Below are positions 1-8,105 of a stretch of DNA of 64,000 nucleotides, in pieces. A program made the translations under genes and the position numbers. Every line of letters starts with the position of its first letter. Within the stretch, counting starts at the first letter, position 1. A model generated the notes under the pieces. The model was not told the origin of the DNA. It did no database searches and saw only the letters and a program-made list of their open reading frames with translations. Source of the DNA: Streptomyces nymphaeiformis (lineage in GTDB: Bacteria; Actinomycetota; Actinomycetes; Streptomycetales; Streptomycetaceae); contig NZ_JACHJY010000005.1 of assembly GCF_014203895.1 (NCBI RefSeq), forward strand, positions 310,001 to 374,000, written 5' to 3'.

Positions 1-27
1 GCGATCGAACGCCTCGCGACCCGATGA
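1..27 (+). CDS. C-terminal end of an upstream gene (partial)
   Basis: The first 27 bases read as an open frame ending AIERLATR followed by TGA, and a strong hairpin starts 7 nt later. This looks like the last codons of a gene running in from the left. In streptomycetes the gene before glgB is often the maltokinase (pep2/mak) of the GlgE pathway, which is an inference from remembered gene order. Eight residues cannot prove identity or even the frame. Confidence 0.4.
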   Translation, partial: AIERLATR

Positions 28-33
28 GCCGCG

Positions 34-68
34 ACGTGTCGGGCCCCCGGCGGGCGGGCCCGACACGT
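34..68 (+). terminator. GC hairpin upstream of glgB
   Basis: A perfect inverted repeat with 13-bp arms (ACGTGTCGGGCCC and its complement) around a 9-nt loop. It lies just after the stop at 27. There is no T-run, which is usual for Streptomyces terminators. It could end or attenuate transcription coming from the upstream gene into glgB. Confidence 0.55.
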
Positions 69-205
69 TCGGCCCAGTCCGACCGCGCCCCGCACCACCC
101 CCCGCCTGCGAAAGCCCGACGCGCCCCGTTCGGCCGAGTGTCCCGGCCCCTCGCGTCACCGTTCCGTTCCCGTAGCCCCTTCCCCTGCCCCCAGGAGGCA
201 CCCCC

Positions 206-2437
206 GTGACCGGCCGTCCCTCAGGCAAGAAGTCCAGCACCGTACGGAAGGCGCCCGTGCTCGACCCGGGTGACCGGGCCCGGCTGCTCGCCGGGGAGCA
301 TCACGATCCGCACGGTCTGCTCGGCGCGCATCCGGTGAAGGGCGGGGTCGTCATCAGGGCGCTGCGCCCGTGGGCGAAGGAGGTCGCCGTCCTCACCAAG
401 GGCAAGCGGCTCCTGATGGACGACGACGGCGACGGGCTGTTCTCGGTGTTCGTCCCGCTGCTGCGGAAGGTCCCGGCGTACGAGCTGCGGGTGCGGTACG
501 ACGGGGACGAGATGCCCGTGCACGACCCGTACCGCTTCCTGCCGGCCCTCGGCGATCTCGACCTGCACCTGATCGGCGAGGGCCGGCACGAGGAGCTGTG
601 GACGGCGCTCGGCTCGCACCCCATGACCCACGAGGGCGTGGCCGGCACCCGCTTCGCCGTGTGGGCGCCGAACGCGCGCGGGGTGCGGGTCACGGGCGAC
701 TTCACGCACTGGGACGGCACGGCGCTGCCGATGCGTTCGCTGGGGTCGACGGGCGTGTGGGAGCTGTTCGTCCCGGGGATCGGCGAGGGCGCGGTCTACA
801 AGTACGACATCGCGCGGCCCGACGGTTCGCACACCGTCCGCGCGGACCCGATGGCGCGTCGTACGGAGTGCCCGCCGAACACCGCGTCGATCGTCACCGC
901 GTCGCACCACACGTGGGAGGACGCGGAGTGGATGGAGCGGCGCGGGGCGCGCCCGCCGCACGAGGCGCCGATCTCCGTCTACGAAGTCCACCTGCCCTCC
1001 TGGCGGCCGGGGCTGACGTATCGGCAGCTCGCCGAGCAGCTGCCCGCGTACGTCCGCGATCTCGGGTTCACGCACGTGGAGCTGATGCCGGTCACCGAGC
1101 ACCCCTTCGGCGGGTCCTGGGGCTACCAGGTCACCGGGTTCTACGCGCCGACGGCCCGCATGGGCACCCCGGACGACTTCCGGTTCCTGGTCGACGCGCT
1201 GCACCGGGCGGGGATCGGGGTCCTGATGGACTGGGTGCCGGCGCACTTCCCGAAGGACGACTGGGCGCTCGCGGAGTTCGACGGGCGTCCGCTGTACGAG
1301 CACGAGGACCCGCGCCGTTCGCACCATCCCGACTGGGGGACCCTGGAGTTCGACTACGGCCGCAAGGAGGTGCGGAACTTCCTCGTCGCCAACGCCGTGT
1401 ACTGGTGCCAGGAGTTCCACGTGGACGGGCTGCGGGTGGACGCGGTCGCGTCGATGCTCTACCTGGACTACTCGCGGGAGCACGGCGAGTGGGCGCCGAA
1501 CGAGTTCGGGGGCCGGGAGAACCTGGACGCGGTCCGCTTCCTCCAGGAGATGAACGCCACGGTGTACCGCCGCTGCCCCGGCGTCGTCACGTTCGCCGAG
1601 GAGTCGACGGCCTGGGACGGGGTGACGCGGGCGACGGACCAGGTGGGTCCGGGCGGCTTCGGCGGTCTGGGCTTCGGCATGAAGTGGAACATGGGCTGGA
1701 TGCACGACTCGCTCCAGTACGTGGAGAAGGAGCCGGTGCACCGCAAGTACCACCACCACGAGATGACGTTCTCGATGGTGTACGCGTACAGCGAGAACTA
1801 CATCCTGCCGATCTCGCACGACGAGGTGGTGCACGGCAAGCGGTCGCTGGTGTCGAAGATGCCGGGCGACTGGTGGCAGCAGCGCGCGAACCACCGCGCC
1901 TACCTGGGCTTCATGTGGGCGCACCCCGGCAAGCAGCTGCTCTACATGGGGCAGGAGTTCGCGCAGGGCGCGGAGTGGTCGGCGGACCACGGGCCCGACT
2001 GGTGGCTGCTCGATCCGGCGTACGGGGCGGAGGCGGACCACCGGGGGGTGCGGGACCTCGTCCGGGACCTGAACACGGTGTACACGGCGACGCCGTCGCT
2101 GTGGGAGCGGGACACCGTCCCGGACGGTTTCCAGTGGGTGGTGGGGGACGCGGCGGAGGACAACGTCTTCGCGTTCCTGCGGTTCGACGGCTTCGGCTCG
2201 CCGCTGCTCGCGGTGTGCAACTTCTCGCCGGTGGTGCGGCACGACTACCGGCTCGGGGTGCCGGACACGTTCGCGGCCTGGGCGGAGGTCCTGAACACGG
2301 ACGCGGCGCGGTACGGCGGCTCGGACGTGGTGGGCACCGACCCGGTGAAGACCGAGTCGGTGCCGTGGCACGGCCGCGAGGCGAGCGTGCGGATGACGCT
2401 GCCGCCGCTCGCGACGGTGTGGCTCAGGCCAGCCTGA
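206..2437 (+). CDS. glgB: 1,4-alpha-glucan branching enzyme
   Basis: Glycogen branching enzyme (GH13) that cuts alpha-1,4-glucan chains and re-attaches them by alpha-1,6 links in the cytoplasm. The 743-residue length suits the long GlgB type. It has N-terminal CBM48-type beta domains (about residues 20-250), a TIM-barrel domain with the nucleophile in GLRVDAV (D412), acid/base E465 in FAEES and transition-state D539 in SHDEVVH, and a C-terminal all-beta domain. The GTG start at 206 follows AGGAGG at 193-198. The 3' end overlaps the convergent HelD-type gene by 14 bp with no terminator, so the two transcripts must overlap. In streptomycetes it usually acts with the GlgE/maltokinase pathway. 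Confidence 0.95.
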   Translation: MTGRPSGKKSSTVRKAPVLDPGDRARLLAGEHHDPHGLLGAHPVKGGVVIRALRPWAKEVAVLTKGKRLLMDDDGDGLFSVFVPLLRKVPAYELRVRYDGDEMPVHDPYRFLPALGDLDLHLIGEGRHEELWTALGSHPMTHEGVAGTRFAVWAPNARGVRVTGDFTHWDGTALPMRSLGSTGVWELFVPGIGEGAVYKYDIARPDGSHTVRADPMARRTECPPNTASIVTASHHTWEDAEWMERRGARPPHEAPISVYEVHLPSWRPGLTYRQLAEQLPAYVRDLGFTHVELMPVTEHPFGGSWGYQVTGFYAPTARMGTPDDFRFLVDALHRAGIGVLMDWVPAHFPKDDWALAEFDGRPLYEHEDPRRSHHPDWGTLEFDYGRKEVRNFLVANAVYWCQEFHVDGLRVDAVASMLYLDYSREHGEWAPNEFGGRENLDAVRFLQEMNATVYRRCPGVVTFAEESTAWDGVTRATDQVGPGGFGGLGFGMKWNMGWMHDSLQYVEKEPVHRKYHHHEMTFSMVYAYSENYILPISHDEVVHGKRSLVSKMPGDWWQQRANHRAYLGFMWAHPGKQLLYMGQEFAQGAEWSADHGPDWWLLDPAYGAEADHRGVRDLVRDLNTVYTATPSLWERDTVPDGFQWVVGDAAEDNVFAFLRFDGFGSPLLAVCNFSPVVRHDYRLGVPDTFAAWAEVLNTDAARYGGSDVVGTDPVKTESVPWHGREASVRMTLPPLATVWLRPA

Positions 2438-4661
2438 TGACGCCCATCCGCTGAGTGGCCCGGGTGAGCGCCACGTACAGGTCGTTGATCCCGTGCGTGG
2501 CGCCCTCCCGGATGCCGTCGGGGTCGACGACGAGGACCGTGTCGAATTCGAGGCCCTTCGCCTGCCGGGGGTCGAGGAGGACGACCGGCCGGGTGAGGTC
2601 GGGCTTCGGGCCGTACGAGGCCTCGGGGAGCGCCGCGATCAGTCCGGGGTGGAACTCGGACGGGGCGATGACGGCGATCCGGCCCTCCTCGCGGAGTTCG
2701 GCGGCGACCGCGTCGGCGGCCTCCTTCACCGGGTCGTCGACCGTCCGGTCCCAGGGCTCGACCCCGGTGGAGCGCACCGAGCGGGGCGGTTCGAAGCCGG
2801 GTTCGGCGGCCCTCCGGACCTCGGCGGCGACGGCCATGATCTCGGCGGGCGTGCGGTAGTTGACGCCGAGGCGGACGTGGTCCCAGCGGTCCTCGACGTA
2901 CGGGCCGAGGATGGACTCCCAGGCGCCGACGCCGGCCGGGTCGCCGGTCTGGGCGGGGTCGCCGACGAGGGTCATGGAGCGGTTGGGGCTGCGGCGCATG
3001 AGGAGCCGCCAGGCCATGGCGGAGAGCTCCTGGGCCTCGTCGACGATGATGTGGCCGAAGGCCCAGGTGCGGTCGGCGGCGGCCCGCTCGGCGGCGGTGC
3101 GGTGGTCGGCCTCCTCGTGCCGCTCGGCGAAGCGCTCGGCGTCGATGATGTCGTGGGCGGAGAGGACCTCGGAGGCGTCCTTGTCGAGCTCCTCCTTGTC
3201 CTCGAACTCGTAGGTGCGGGAGGCGAAGGAGACGTCGAGGACGCCCTGCGCGTACTGGATCTGCTTCTGCCGCTCGGCCTCCTCGGCGGCGCGGGCGGCG
3301 GAGTCGTCCTGGCCGAGGAGTTCGGCGGCCTCGTCGAGGAGGGGTACGTCGGCGGGGGTCCACGGCCCGCCGTCGCGGCGGATCGCCCCGGCGTCGGCCT
3401 CGGATCCGAGGTGCGTGGGCTCGGCGAGGTAGTCGGCGAGGAACTCCTGCGGGGTGAGCGGCGGCCACAGGGTGTCGATGGCGGCGTGGACGTCGGGGTT
3501 GGCGGCGATGCCCTTGGCGAGCAGGGCGATGTCGTCGGGGCCGAGGAAGTTGGGACCGCCGTAGGGGTCGGCGCCGATGCGGTCGGCGAGCTGCTCGGCG
3601 AGCGCGTCGAGGATCCGGAAGACGAAGTAGGGGCGGGCGAGGTTGTGCGGGAGGAAGGTCTCGCGGGCCTTGTGGCGGGCTTCGAGGGCCATGTCCCAGT
3701 CGATGACCAGGTCGCCGTCCTCGTGGGGCACGATCAGCGGCTCGCCGCGCTCGGGGACCTGCTGGCGGTCCCGTACGGCTTCGGCGAGCGCGTCGGCCAT
3801 GGCGGCGGCGCCCTTCACGGCGGCGGCGCGCGGGGTGTCCGTACCGGTGGCGCGGACGCCGGGGAACAGCTCGGCGGGGGTGGCGAGGAGGACGCCGGTC
3901 TCGCCGAGGGAGGGCAGCACGTTGCCGATGTAGCCGAGGAAGGCGGGGTTGGGGCCGACGATGAGGACGGCCCGCTTGGCGAGCTGCTCGCGGTGCGCGT
4001 AGAGGAGGTACGCGGCGCGGTGCAGGGCGACGGCGGTCTTGCCGGTGCCGGGGCCGCCCTCGACGACGAGGACCCCTCGGTGCGGGGAGCGGATGATGGC
4101 GTCCTGCTCGGCCTGGATGGTCTGCACGATGTCGTGCATGCGGCCGGTGCGGGCGGCGTCGAGCGCGGCGAGCAGCACCTCGTCGGCGTCCCGGCTCTCG
4201 TGGCCGGTGCGGGTGGCGTCGGCGAGGTCGAGGACCTCGTCGTGGAGGGAGACGACCTCGCGCCCCCGGGTGGTGATGTGCCGGCGGCGGGAGAGCCCCA
4301 TCGGCTCGTACCCGGTGGCGAGGTAGAAGGGGCGGGCGATCTCGGCGCGCCAGTCGACGACGAGCGGGGTGCGGTTCGGGTCGTCCTCGCGGATGCCGAG
4401 CCGGCCGATGTGGTGGTCGCGGCCGTCCTTGAAGACGAGCCGGCCGAAGCAGAGCCCGCTCTCCCCGGCGTTGAGCGCGGAGAGCAGCCCGGACTGCTCG
4501 GCGACCATCACGTCCCGTTCGAGCCGTCCCTGGCTGCTGCCGACCCCGGGGGTGCGCAGCGCCCGCTCGACGGCGGCTTCGGCCTGGTCCCTCAGGTCGT
4601 CGAGTCGTGCGTAGAGATCGGTGATGAACCGCTGCTCATTCCGAAATTCCTCGGTTGACAA
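2424..4661 (-). CDS. HelD/HelR-like RNA polymerase-associated ATPase (SF1 helicase fold)
   Basis: A 745-residue superfamily-1 ATPase of the HelD family. Visible parts are an N-terminal coiled coil (about 1-60), the family signature VVDWRAEIARPFY near residue 100, a Q-motif (TIQAEQDAI, 181-189), Walker A GGPGTGKT (202-209), Walker B IIVDEAQE and the motif LVGDPAQ. HelD proteins bind RNA polymerase and recycle stalled complexes; the actinobacterial HelR branch also displaces rifamycin. The start is TTG at 4661 with GGGAG 5 nt upstream; no better start is nearby. It is convergent with glgB, overlapping it by 14 bp. A UvrD-type repair helicase is less likely because of the DWR..FY signature. Whether it is HelR or another HelD class needs phylogeny. 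Confidence 0.85.
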   Translation of the reverse strand: MSTEEFRNEQRFITDLYARLDDLRDQAEAAVERALRTPGVGSSQGRLERDVMVAEQSGLLSALNAGESGLCFGRLVFKDGRDHHIGRLGIREDDPNRTPLVVDWRAEIARPFYLATGYEPMGLSRRRHITTRGREVVSLHDEVLDLADATRTGHESRDADEVLLAALDAARTGRMHDIVQTIQAEQDAIIRSPHRGVLVVEGGPGTGKTAVALHRAAYLLYAHREQLAKRAVLIVGPNPAFLGYIGNVLPSLGETGVLLATPAELFPGVRATGTDTPRAAAVKGAAAMADALAEAVRDRQQVPERGEPLIVPHEDGDLVIDWDMALEARHKARETFLPHNLARPYFVFRILDALAEQLADRIGADPYGGPNFLGPDDIALLAKGIAANPDVHAAIDTLWPPLTPQEFLADYLAEPTHLGSEADAGAIRRDGGPWTPADVPLLDEAAELLGQDDSAARAAEEAERQKQIQYAQGVLDVSFASRTYEFEDKEELDKDASEVLSAHDIIDAERFAERHEEADHRTAAERAAADRTWAFGHIIVDEAQELSAMAWRLLMRRSPNRSMTLVGDPAQTGDPAGVGAWESILGPYVEDRWDHVRLGVNYRTPAEIMAVAAEVRRAAEPGFEPPRSVRSTGVEPWDRTVDDPVKEAADAVAAELREEGRIAVIAPSEFHPGLIAALPEASYGPKPDLTRPVVLLDPRQAKGLEFDTVLVVDPDGIREGATHGINDLYVALTRATQRMGVIRLA

Positions 4662-4736
4662 TTCGACTCCCGGCGCGATACAGTGCGTTTATTGAACTTC
4701 TCCGTACTTCCGGTATGCCCGGATACGGAATCAATG

Positions 4737-4767
4737 AATATACGCGATGCAATACCCCGACTGTCAA
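4737..4767 (-). promoter_or_regulatory. Candidate promoter of the HelD-like gene
   Basis: On the minus strand a perfect TTGACA (4767-4762) is followed after 18-19 nt by GTATAT/TATATT (4743-4737). This gives a 5' leader of about 70 nt to the TTG start. The -35 element sits inside the loop of the thioredoxin terminator, so terminator and promoter share bases. An imperfect dyad (TCCGTATCC/GCATACCGGA) lies in the leader at about 4710-4730 and could be an operator. Confidence 0.5.
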
Positions 4768-4783
4768 TTCTAGTCGGGGTATT
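4751..4783 (-). terminator. Terminator of merR-trx
   Basis: A perfect 12-bp inverted repeat (AATACCCCGACT and its complement) with a 9-nt loop, 25 nt after the thioredoxin stop codon. The transcript ends in a short AU-containing stretch, so this is a credible intrinsic terminator for the leftward merR-trx transcript. Confidence 0.75.
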
Positions 4784-4808
4784 TCTGTATGCCTCGGTGT
4801 CGGGCCGC

Positions 4809-5147
4809 TCAGGCCAGCACGTCCTCCAGTTCCGCCAGGAGCCGGCGCTTCGGGCGGGCGCCCACGATCGACTTCACGGGCTCGCCCCCGCGGAACACCA
4901 CGAAGGTCGGCGTCCCGAGGATCCCGTACCTCAGCGCGGTCTCCGGACTGTGGTCCACGTCGACCTCCACGATGCGCAGCCGCTCCGCCTCCTCGGCGGC
5001 GAGCGCGCCGAGCACCGGCTTCATCTGCCGGCAGGGCCCGCACCACTCCGCCGTGAACTTCACCAGGACCGGCAGCCCGGCGCCCAGCACCTCCGTGCCG
5101 AAGTCCGCGTCCGTGACCCGGGCCACGCCCTCCGCGTACGTCGTCAT
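4809..5147 (-). CDS. Thioredoxin
   Basis: Small cytoplasmic thioredoxin of 112 residues with the redox motif WCGPCRQ and the cis-proline segment GTPTFVVF. It reduces protein disulfides, probably using thioredoxin reductase encoded elsewhere. ATG at 5147 is chosen because it has AAGGGG about 8 nt upstream and lies 5 nt after the merR stop, so the two genes look translationally coupled. A longer frame beginning 14 residues earlier would start inside merR and has no ribosome site. Position behind a cysteine-bearing MerR suggests redox-responsive expression (inference). Confidence 0.9.
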   Translation of the reverse strand: MTTYAEGVARVTDADFGTEVLGAGLPVLVKFTAEWCGPCRQMKPVLGALAAEEAERLRIVEVDVDHSPETALRYGILGTPTFVVFRGGEPVKSIVGARPKRRLLAELEDVLA

Positions 5148-5152
5148 GTCCG

Positions 5153-5563
5153 TCACCCCTTCGTCTCCGTCTCCGCTTCGAGTTCGCACCGGGGCTCCGG
5201 GCCGTGCGGCAGTTCCGCCTCGGCCCGCAGCAGCTGGGCGCCCACCTGGGCGCGTACCGCCCGGAGCTGTTCGATGAGCCCGTCCAGCTCGGCGACCTTC
5301 CGCCGGTAGACGGCGATCGACGCGGGACAGGAGTCCCCCGCCGGATGCCCCGCACGCAGGCAGTCGACGAACGGCCGCGTCTCCTCCAGCTCGAACCCGA
5401 AGTCCTGCAGGGTCCTGATCTGCTGGAGCAGCCGCAGGTCGTCCTCGTCGTAGGTGCGGTACCCCTGCTCCGTACGCCGGGCGGTCAGCAGACCGCGGGA
5501 CTCGTAGTACCGCAGGGTCCGCGTGGTCGTCCCGGCCCGCTCGGCCAGCTCTCCGATGCGCAT
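5153..5563 (-). CDS. MerR-family transcriptional regulator
   Basis: A 136-residue MerR regulator: winged HTH at residues 1-70 (MRIGELAERAGTTTRTLRYY), a dimerisation helix at about 75-120, and an effector tail. Cysteines sit in C-x10-C arrangement (CLRAGHPAGDSC) with another near the C-terminus, so a redox or metal signal is possible (inference). ATG at 5563 is preferred over an upstream frame start that would lie in the operator. It precedes a thioredoxin gene by 5 nt. The promoter has the MerR hallmark 19-bp spacer and predicts a leaderless mRNA, so the protein probably controls its own merR-trx operon by twisting that promoter. Confidence 0.88.
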   Translation of the reverse strand: MRIGELAERAGTTTRTLRYYESRGLLTARRTEQGYRTYDEDDLRLLQQIRTLQDFGFELEETRPFVDCLRAGHPAGDSCPASIAVYRRKVAELDGLIEQLRAVRAQVGAQLLRAEAELPHGPEPRCELEAETETKG

Positions 5564-5570
5564 GTCCCCG

Positions 5571-5601
5571 ACGGTAGGCCTTGACGCCGACGTCAAGGCA
5601 A
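5571..5601 (-). promoter_or_regulatory. MerR-type promoter with 19-bp spacer and operator dyad
   Basis: On the minus strand TTGCCT (5601-5596), a 19-nt spacer, then TACCGT (5576-5571). An inverted repeat with 8-bp arms CCTTGACG/CGTCAAGG and a 4-nt centre occupies 5579-5598, filling most of the spacer. The -10 ends 7 nt before the merR ATG, so the transcript should start at or next to the start codon. A long spacer with a centred dyad is the classic design for MerR activators. Confidence 0.75.
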
Positions 5602-5605
5602 GGGC

Positions 5606-6130
5606 TCAGCGCGCGGACGACGGCAGGAGGGGTTTGCGGACCACCGGGGAGGACAGCACGATCGAGGTCGTGGTCCGGCCGAGGGCCGAGGTCTGCTCCA
5701 GGACGTCTTCCAGGTGGATGGTGTCGGTGACGGCGACCTTCAGGATCCAGCAGTCCTCGCCGACCACGTGGTGGACCTCCAGGACCTCGGGGCGCGCGGT
5801 CAGCTCCAGGGTGCGGGGGTGCTTCAGGGTGTAGCCGCCGTGCGGGTTCACGCGGATGAAGGCCTGGATGCCGTAGCCGAGCACGGCCGGCGAGACGTGC
5901 GCGCCGTAGCCGGTGACCGCCCCGCTCGCCTCCAGACGGCGGACCCGTTCGGTGACGGCCGCGGGGCTGAGCCGGACGCGGCGGCCGAGCTCGCTCAGCT
6001 TGATGCGGCCGTCGGTCTGCAGGAGGTCCAGGATCTGCCGGTCGATGGGGTCGAAAGCGGCCGCCGACGTTTCGTCGGTGGCGGCTCGCGAATGCCGTGG
6101 TTCCTTCGGCGGGACGGCCTGCACTCCCAT
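5606..6130 (-). CDS. Lrp/AsnC-family transcriptional regulator
   Basis: A 174-residue Lrp/AsnC protein: HTH at about residues 25-75 (IDRQILDLLQTDGRIKLSEL) and an alpha-beta RAM domain for ligand binding and oligomerisation after that. ATG at 6130 is chosen because GAAGGGGG lies about 4-10 nt upstream; the frame stays open for 28 more codons without a better ribosome site. It faces away from the epimerase/aldo-keto reductase pair, with a CTTGT/ACAAG dyad between, so autoregulation or control of those genes is plausible. The effector, probably an amino acid, cannot be read from sequence. Confidence 0.9.
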   Translation of the reverse strand: MGVQAVPPKEPRHSRAATDETSAAAFDPIDRQILDLLQTDGRIKLSELGRRVRLSPAAVTERVRRLEASGAVTGYGAHVSPAVLGYGIQAFIRVNPHGGYTLKHPRTLELTARPEVLEVHHVVGEDCWILKVAVTDTIHLEDVLEQTSALGRTTTSIVLSSPVVRKPLLPSSAR

Positions 6131-6166
6131 GTTTCCCCCTTCAATCGGCAAGCGCACAACGTAACA

Positions 6167-6184
6167 CTTGTGCACAGAGACAAG
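6167..6184. promoter_or_regulatory. Candidate operator between lrp and the epimerase gene
   Basis: Inverted repeat CTTGT-N8-ACAAG in the divergent intergenic region, a size and place suited to an Lrp/AsnC site. A similar CTTGTG-N8-CACAAG dyad occurs at 31966-31985. Confidence 0.35.
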
Positions 6185-6206
6185 GGAGTTGGGGGAGTTG
6201 GGATCC

Positions 6207-7109
6207 ATGGACATCCTGGTGATCGGCGGGAACCGCTATTTCGGAAAGCGGCTCATCGCGCTGCTGCGGGAATCCGGGCACCGGATCACGGTGCTCAACC
6301 GGGGTTCTTCCGCGGCCCCGGAGGGAATCGAGCAGCTCGTCGCCGACCGTGACGACGAGAGCGCCCTCGCATCCGTCCTCGCGGGCCGTTCCTTCGACGT
6401 CGTCGTGGACCAGGTCTGCTACACGCCGCGCCAGGCCGAGATCGCCCGGCGGGTGTTCGCGACGCGCACCCGGCGCTATGTGATGACGTCGACGGTCGAG
6501 GTGTACGAGTACGAGGACTCCGCCGTCCCGGTCGCCGAGTCCGCCGTGGACCCGGCCACGGTGACCGTCGACACGGGACTGCCCTGGCAGGACCCGGAGT
6601 TCCTCGACGCGCACTACGGGGAGGGGAAGCGGCAGGCCGAGGCGGTCTTCGCGGCGGGCGGCGCGCCGTTCGCCTGGGCCTCGGTGCGGGTGGCGCACGT
6701 CCTCGGCGGCGCGGACGACTTCACGGGCCGGCTCGACCACTACGCGCGGCGCATCCGGGCGGGCGAACCGATCGCCGTGCCGGTGGTGAACCGCCCGGCG
6801 ACCTATGTGTACGTGGAGGAGATCGCGGCGTTCCTCGCGTGGGCGGTCGGGGCGGACTTCACCGGGCCGGTGAACGCGCACTCCCACTCCCCGCTCACGA
6901 CGGCCGACATCTGCGCGGAGATCGAGAAGCTGGTGGGCGGCCGGACGGTGTTCCGGGAGGTGGAGGTCGGGGAGGTCTCGCCGTTCTCCTTCGCTCGCTC
7001 GTACGCCATGTCCAACTCCCGGGCGGAGTCGCTCGGTTACACCTTCACGGACTCCGGCGAGTGGCTCGCCGAGGCCGTCTCGGAGACGATCGGGGCGATG
7101 CGCCGATGA
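6207..7109 (+). CDS. NAD-dependent epimerase/dehydratase family protein
   Basis: A 300-residue extended short-chain dehydrogenase/reductase. The Rossmann motif is the variant GGNRYFGKRL near the N-terminus (GGxxxxG with R-Y), as in the atypical group often called isoflavone-reductase-like or CSP41-like. A YxxxK pair is visible as YGEGK. The substrate is unknown. ATG at 6207 is chosen because GGGGGAG lies at 6191-6197; an upstream in-frame ATG lacks a ribosome site. It overlaps the aldo-keto reductase gene by 4 bp (ATGA), so the two are translationally coupled and may act on the same metabolite. Confidence 0.85.
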   Translation: MDILVIGGNRYFGKRLIALLRESGHRITVLNRGSSAAPEGIEQLVADRDDESALASVLAGRSFDVVVDQVCYTPRQAEIARRVFATRTRRYVMTSTVEVYEYEDSAVPVAESAVDPATVTVDTGLPWQDPEFLDAHYGEGKRQAEAVFAAGGAPFAWASVRVAHVLGGADDFTGRLDHYARRIRAGEPIAVPVVNRPATYVYVEEIAAFLAWAVGADFTGPVNAHSHSPLTTADICAEIEKLVGGRTVFREVEVGEVSPFSFARSYAMSNSRAESLGYTFTDSGEWLAEAVSETIGAMRR

Positions 7110-7990
7110 CGCGGTACCGGATGCTGGGGGACGTACGCGTCGGGGCCGTCGGGCTCGGCACGATGCCGCTGTCCATCGAGGGCCGCCCGGACGAGGCGCG
7201 GGCCGTCGCCACGGTGCACGCCGCGCTCGACGCGGGCGTGACCCTCCTCGACACCGCCGACTCGTACCACCCGCCGGGCGGCACACCGGGCGAGGGCGAG
7301 CTCCTCGTGCGGCGCGCCCTCGCCTCGTACGGCGGCGGTACGGACGGCGTGCTCGTCGCGACGAAGGGCGGCCGGGGGCGTACGGCGGACGGCGGCTGGA
7401 CCGTGGACGGCCGGCCCGGGCACCTGCGGCGCGCGGCGGAGGACTCGGCGCGGCGGCTCGGCGGCGGCCCGATCGGCCTGTACCAGCTGCACAAGCCGGA
7501 CCCGGCGGTCCCGTACGCCGAATCGCTCGGTGCGGTCAGGGAGCTGCTGGACGCGGGCACGGTACGACTCGCGGGCGTCTCGAACGTGAGTACCGAGCAG
7601 ATCGTCCAGGCCCGCGAGATCCTGGGCGACCGGCTGGTCTCCGTACAGAACCGCTACTCGCCGGCGGTGCGGGACAGCGAGGCGGAGCTGCGGCTGTGCG
7701 CGTCGCTGGGCCTGGCGTTCCTGCCGTGGAGCCCGCTGGGCGGGATCTCGCGGAGCTCCCTGGACGGGGCGTCGGCCCTCGAGGAGGACCCGGAGTTCGG
7801 CGCCTTCCACCGCGTGGCCCGCGCGCACGGTGTCAGCCCCCAGCAGGTGGCCCTGGCCTGGCTCCTGACCCGCTCGGAAACGGTCCTCCCGATCCCGGGC
7901 GCGAGCCGGCCGTCCACGGCGCGGGACTCGGCGGGCGCCACGACCCTACGGCTCACGCCGGAGGACCTGACGGCCCTGAACAGGAACTGA
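7106..7990 (+). CDS. Aldo-keto reductase
   Basis: A 294-residue NADP-dependent oxidoreductase of the AKR superfamily (TIM barrel). The catalytic tetrad is visible: D and Y in DTADSYHPP, K in VATKGG and H in YQLHKPD. The C-terminal coenzyme-binding segment LPIPGASRPSTARDSAGA is typical. It starts on the ATG that overlaps the previous stop. The true substrate is unknown; the coupled epimerase-like gene hints at a sugar or aldehyde substrate (inference). Confidence 0.9.
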   Translation: MTRYRMLGDVRVGAVGLGTMPLSIEGRPDEARAVATVHAALDAGVTLLDTADSYHPPGGTPGEGELLVRRALASYGGGTDGVLVATKGGRGRTADGGWTVDGRPGHLRRAAEDSARRLGGGPIGLYQLHKPDPAVPYAESLGAVRELLDAGTVRLAGVSNVSTEQIVQAREILGDRLVSVQNRYSPAVRDSEAELRLCASLGLAFLPWSPLGGISRSSLDGASALEEDPEFGAFHRVARAHGVSPQQVALAWLLTRSETVLPIPGASRPSTARDSAGATTLRLTPEDLTALNRN

Positions 7991-8002
7991 CGGGCCCGCC
8001 GT

Positions 8003-8065
8003 TGTGGGCATGCGTTCCGCCGGGGCGAGGGGGGTCCCCCTCGCCCTGCGGGACGATTGCCCACA
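8003..8065. terminator. Long imperfect hairpin between convergent genes
   Basis: About 30-nt imperfect arms beginning TGTGGGCA and ending TGCCCACA, with a GAGGGGG/CCCCCTC top. It lies between the convergent aldo-keto reductase and dctA stops and probably ends both transcripts. From memory, very similar hairpins recur between genes in many Streptomyces genomes; this needs a search. Confidence 0.6.
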
Positions 8066-8105
8066 CGGGCGGGGCGCGGGCCCGCACGGGGCGGGCCCCG
8101 GTGGA

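Noticed and set aside
2493..4658. A 721-codon plus-strand frame opposite the HelD-like gene
   Set aside because: Gly/Val/Glu-rich shadow without motifs; the minus strand has Walker A and B.
4655..4684. TTGACA-N18-TACAGT on the plus strand over the HelD-gene start
   Set aside because: A near-consensus promoter by eye, but no rightward gene follows until 6207; an antisense RNA is possible but unsupported.
4660..4760. Rifamycin-associated element before the HelD-like gene
   Set aside because: I looked for the known palindromic element and did not find a match; only an imperfect TCCGTATCC/GCATACCGGA dyad is present.
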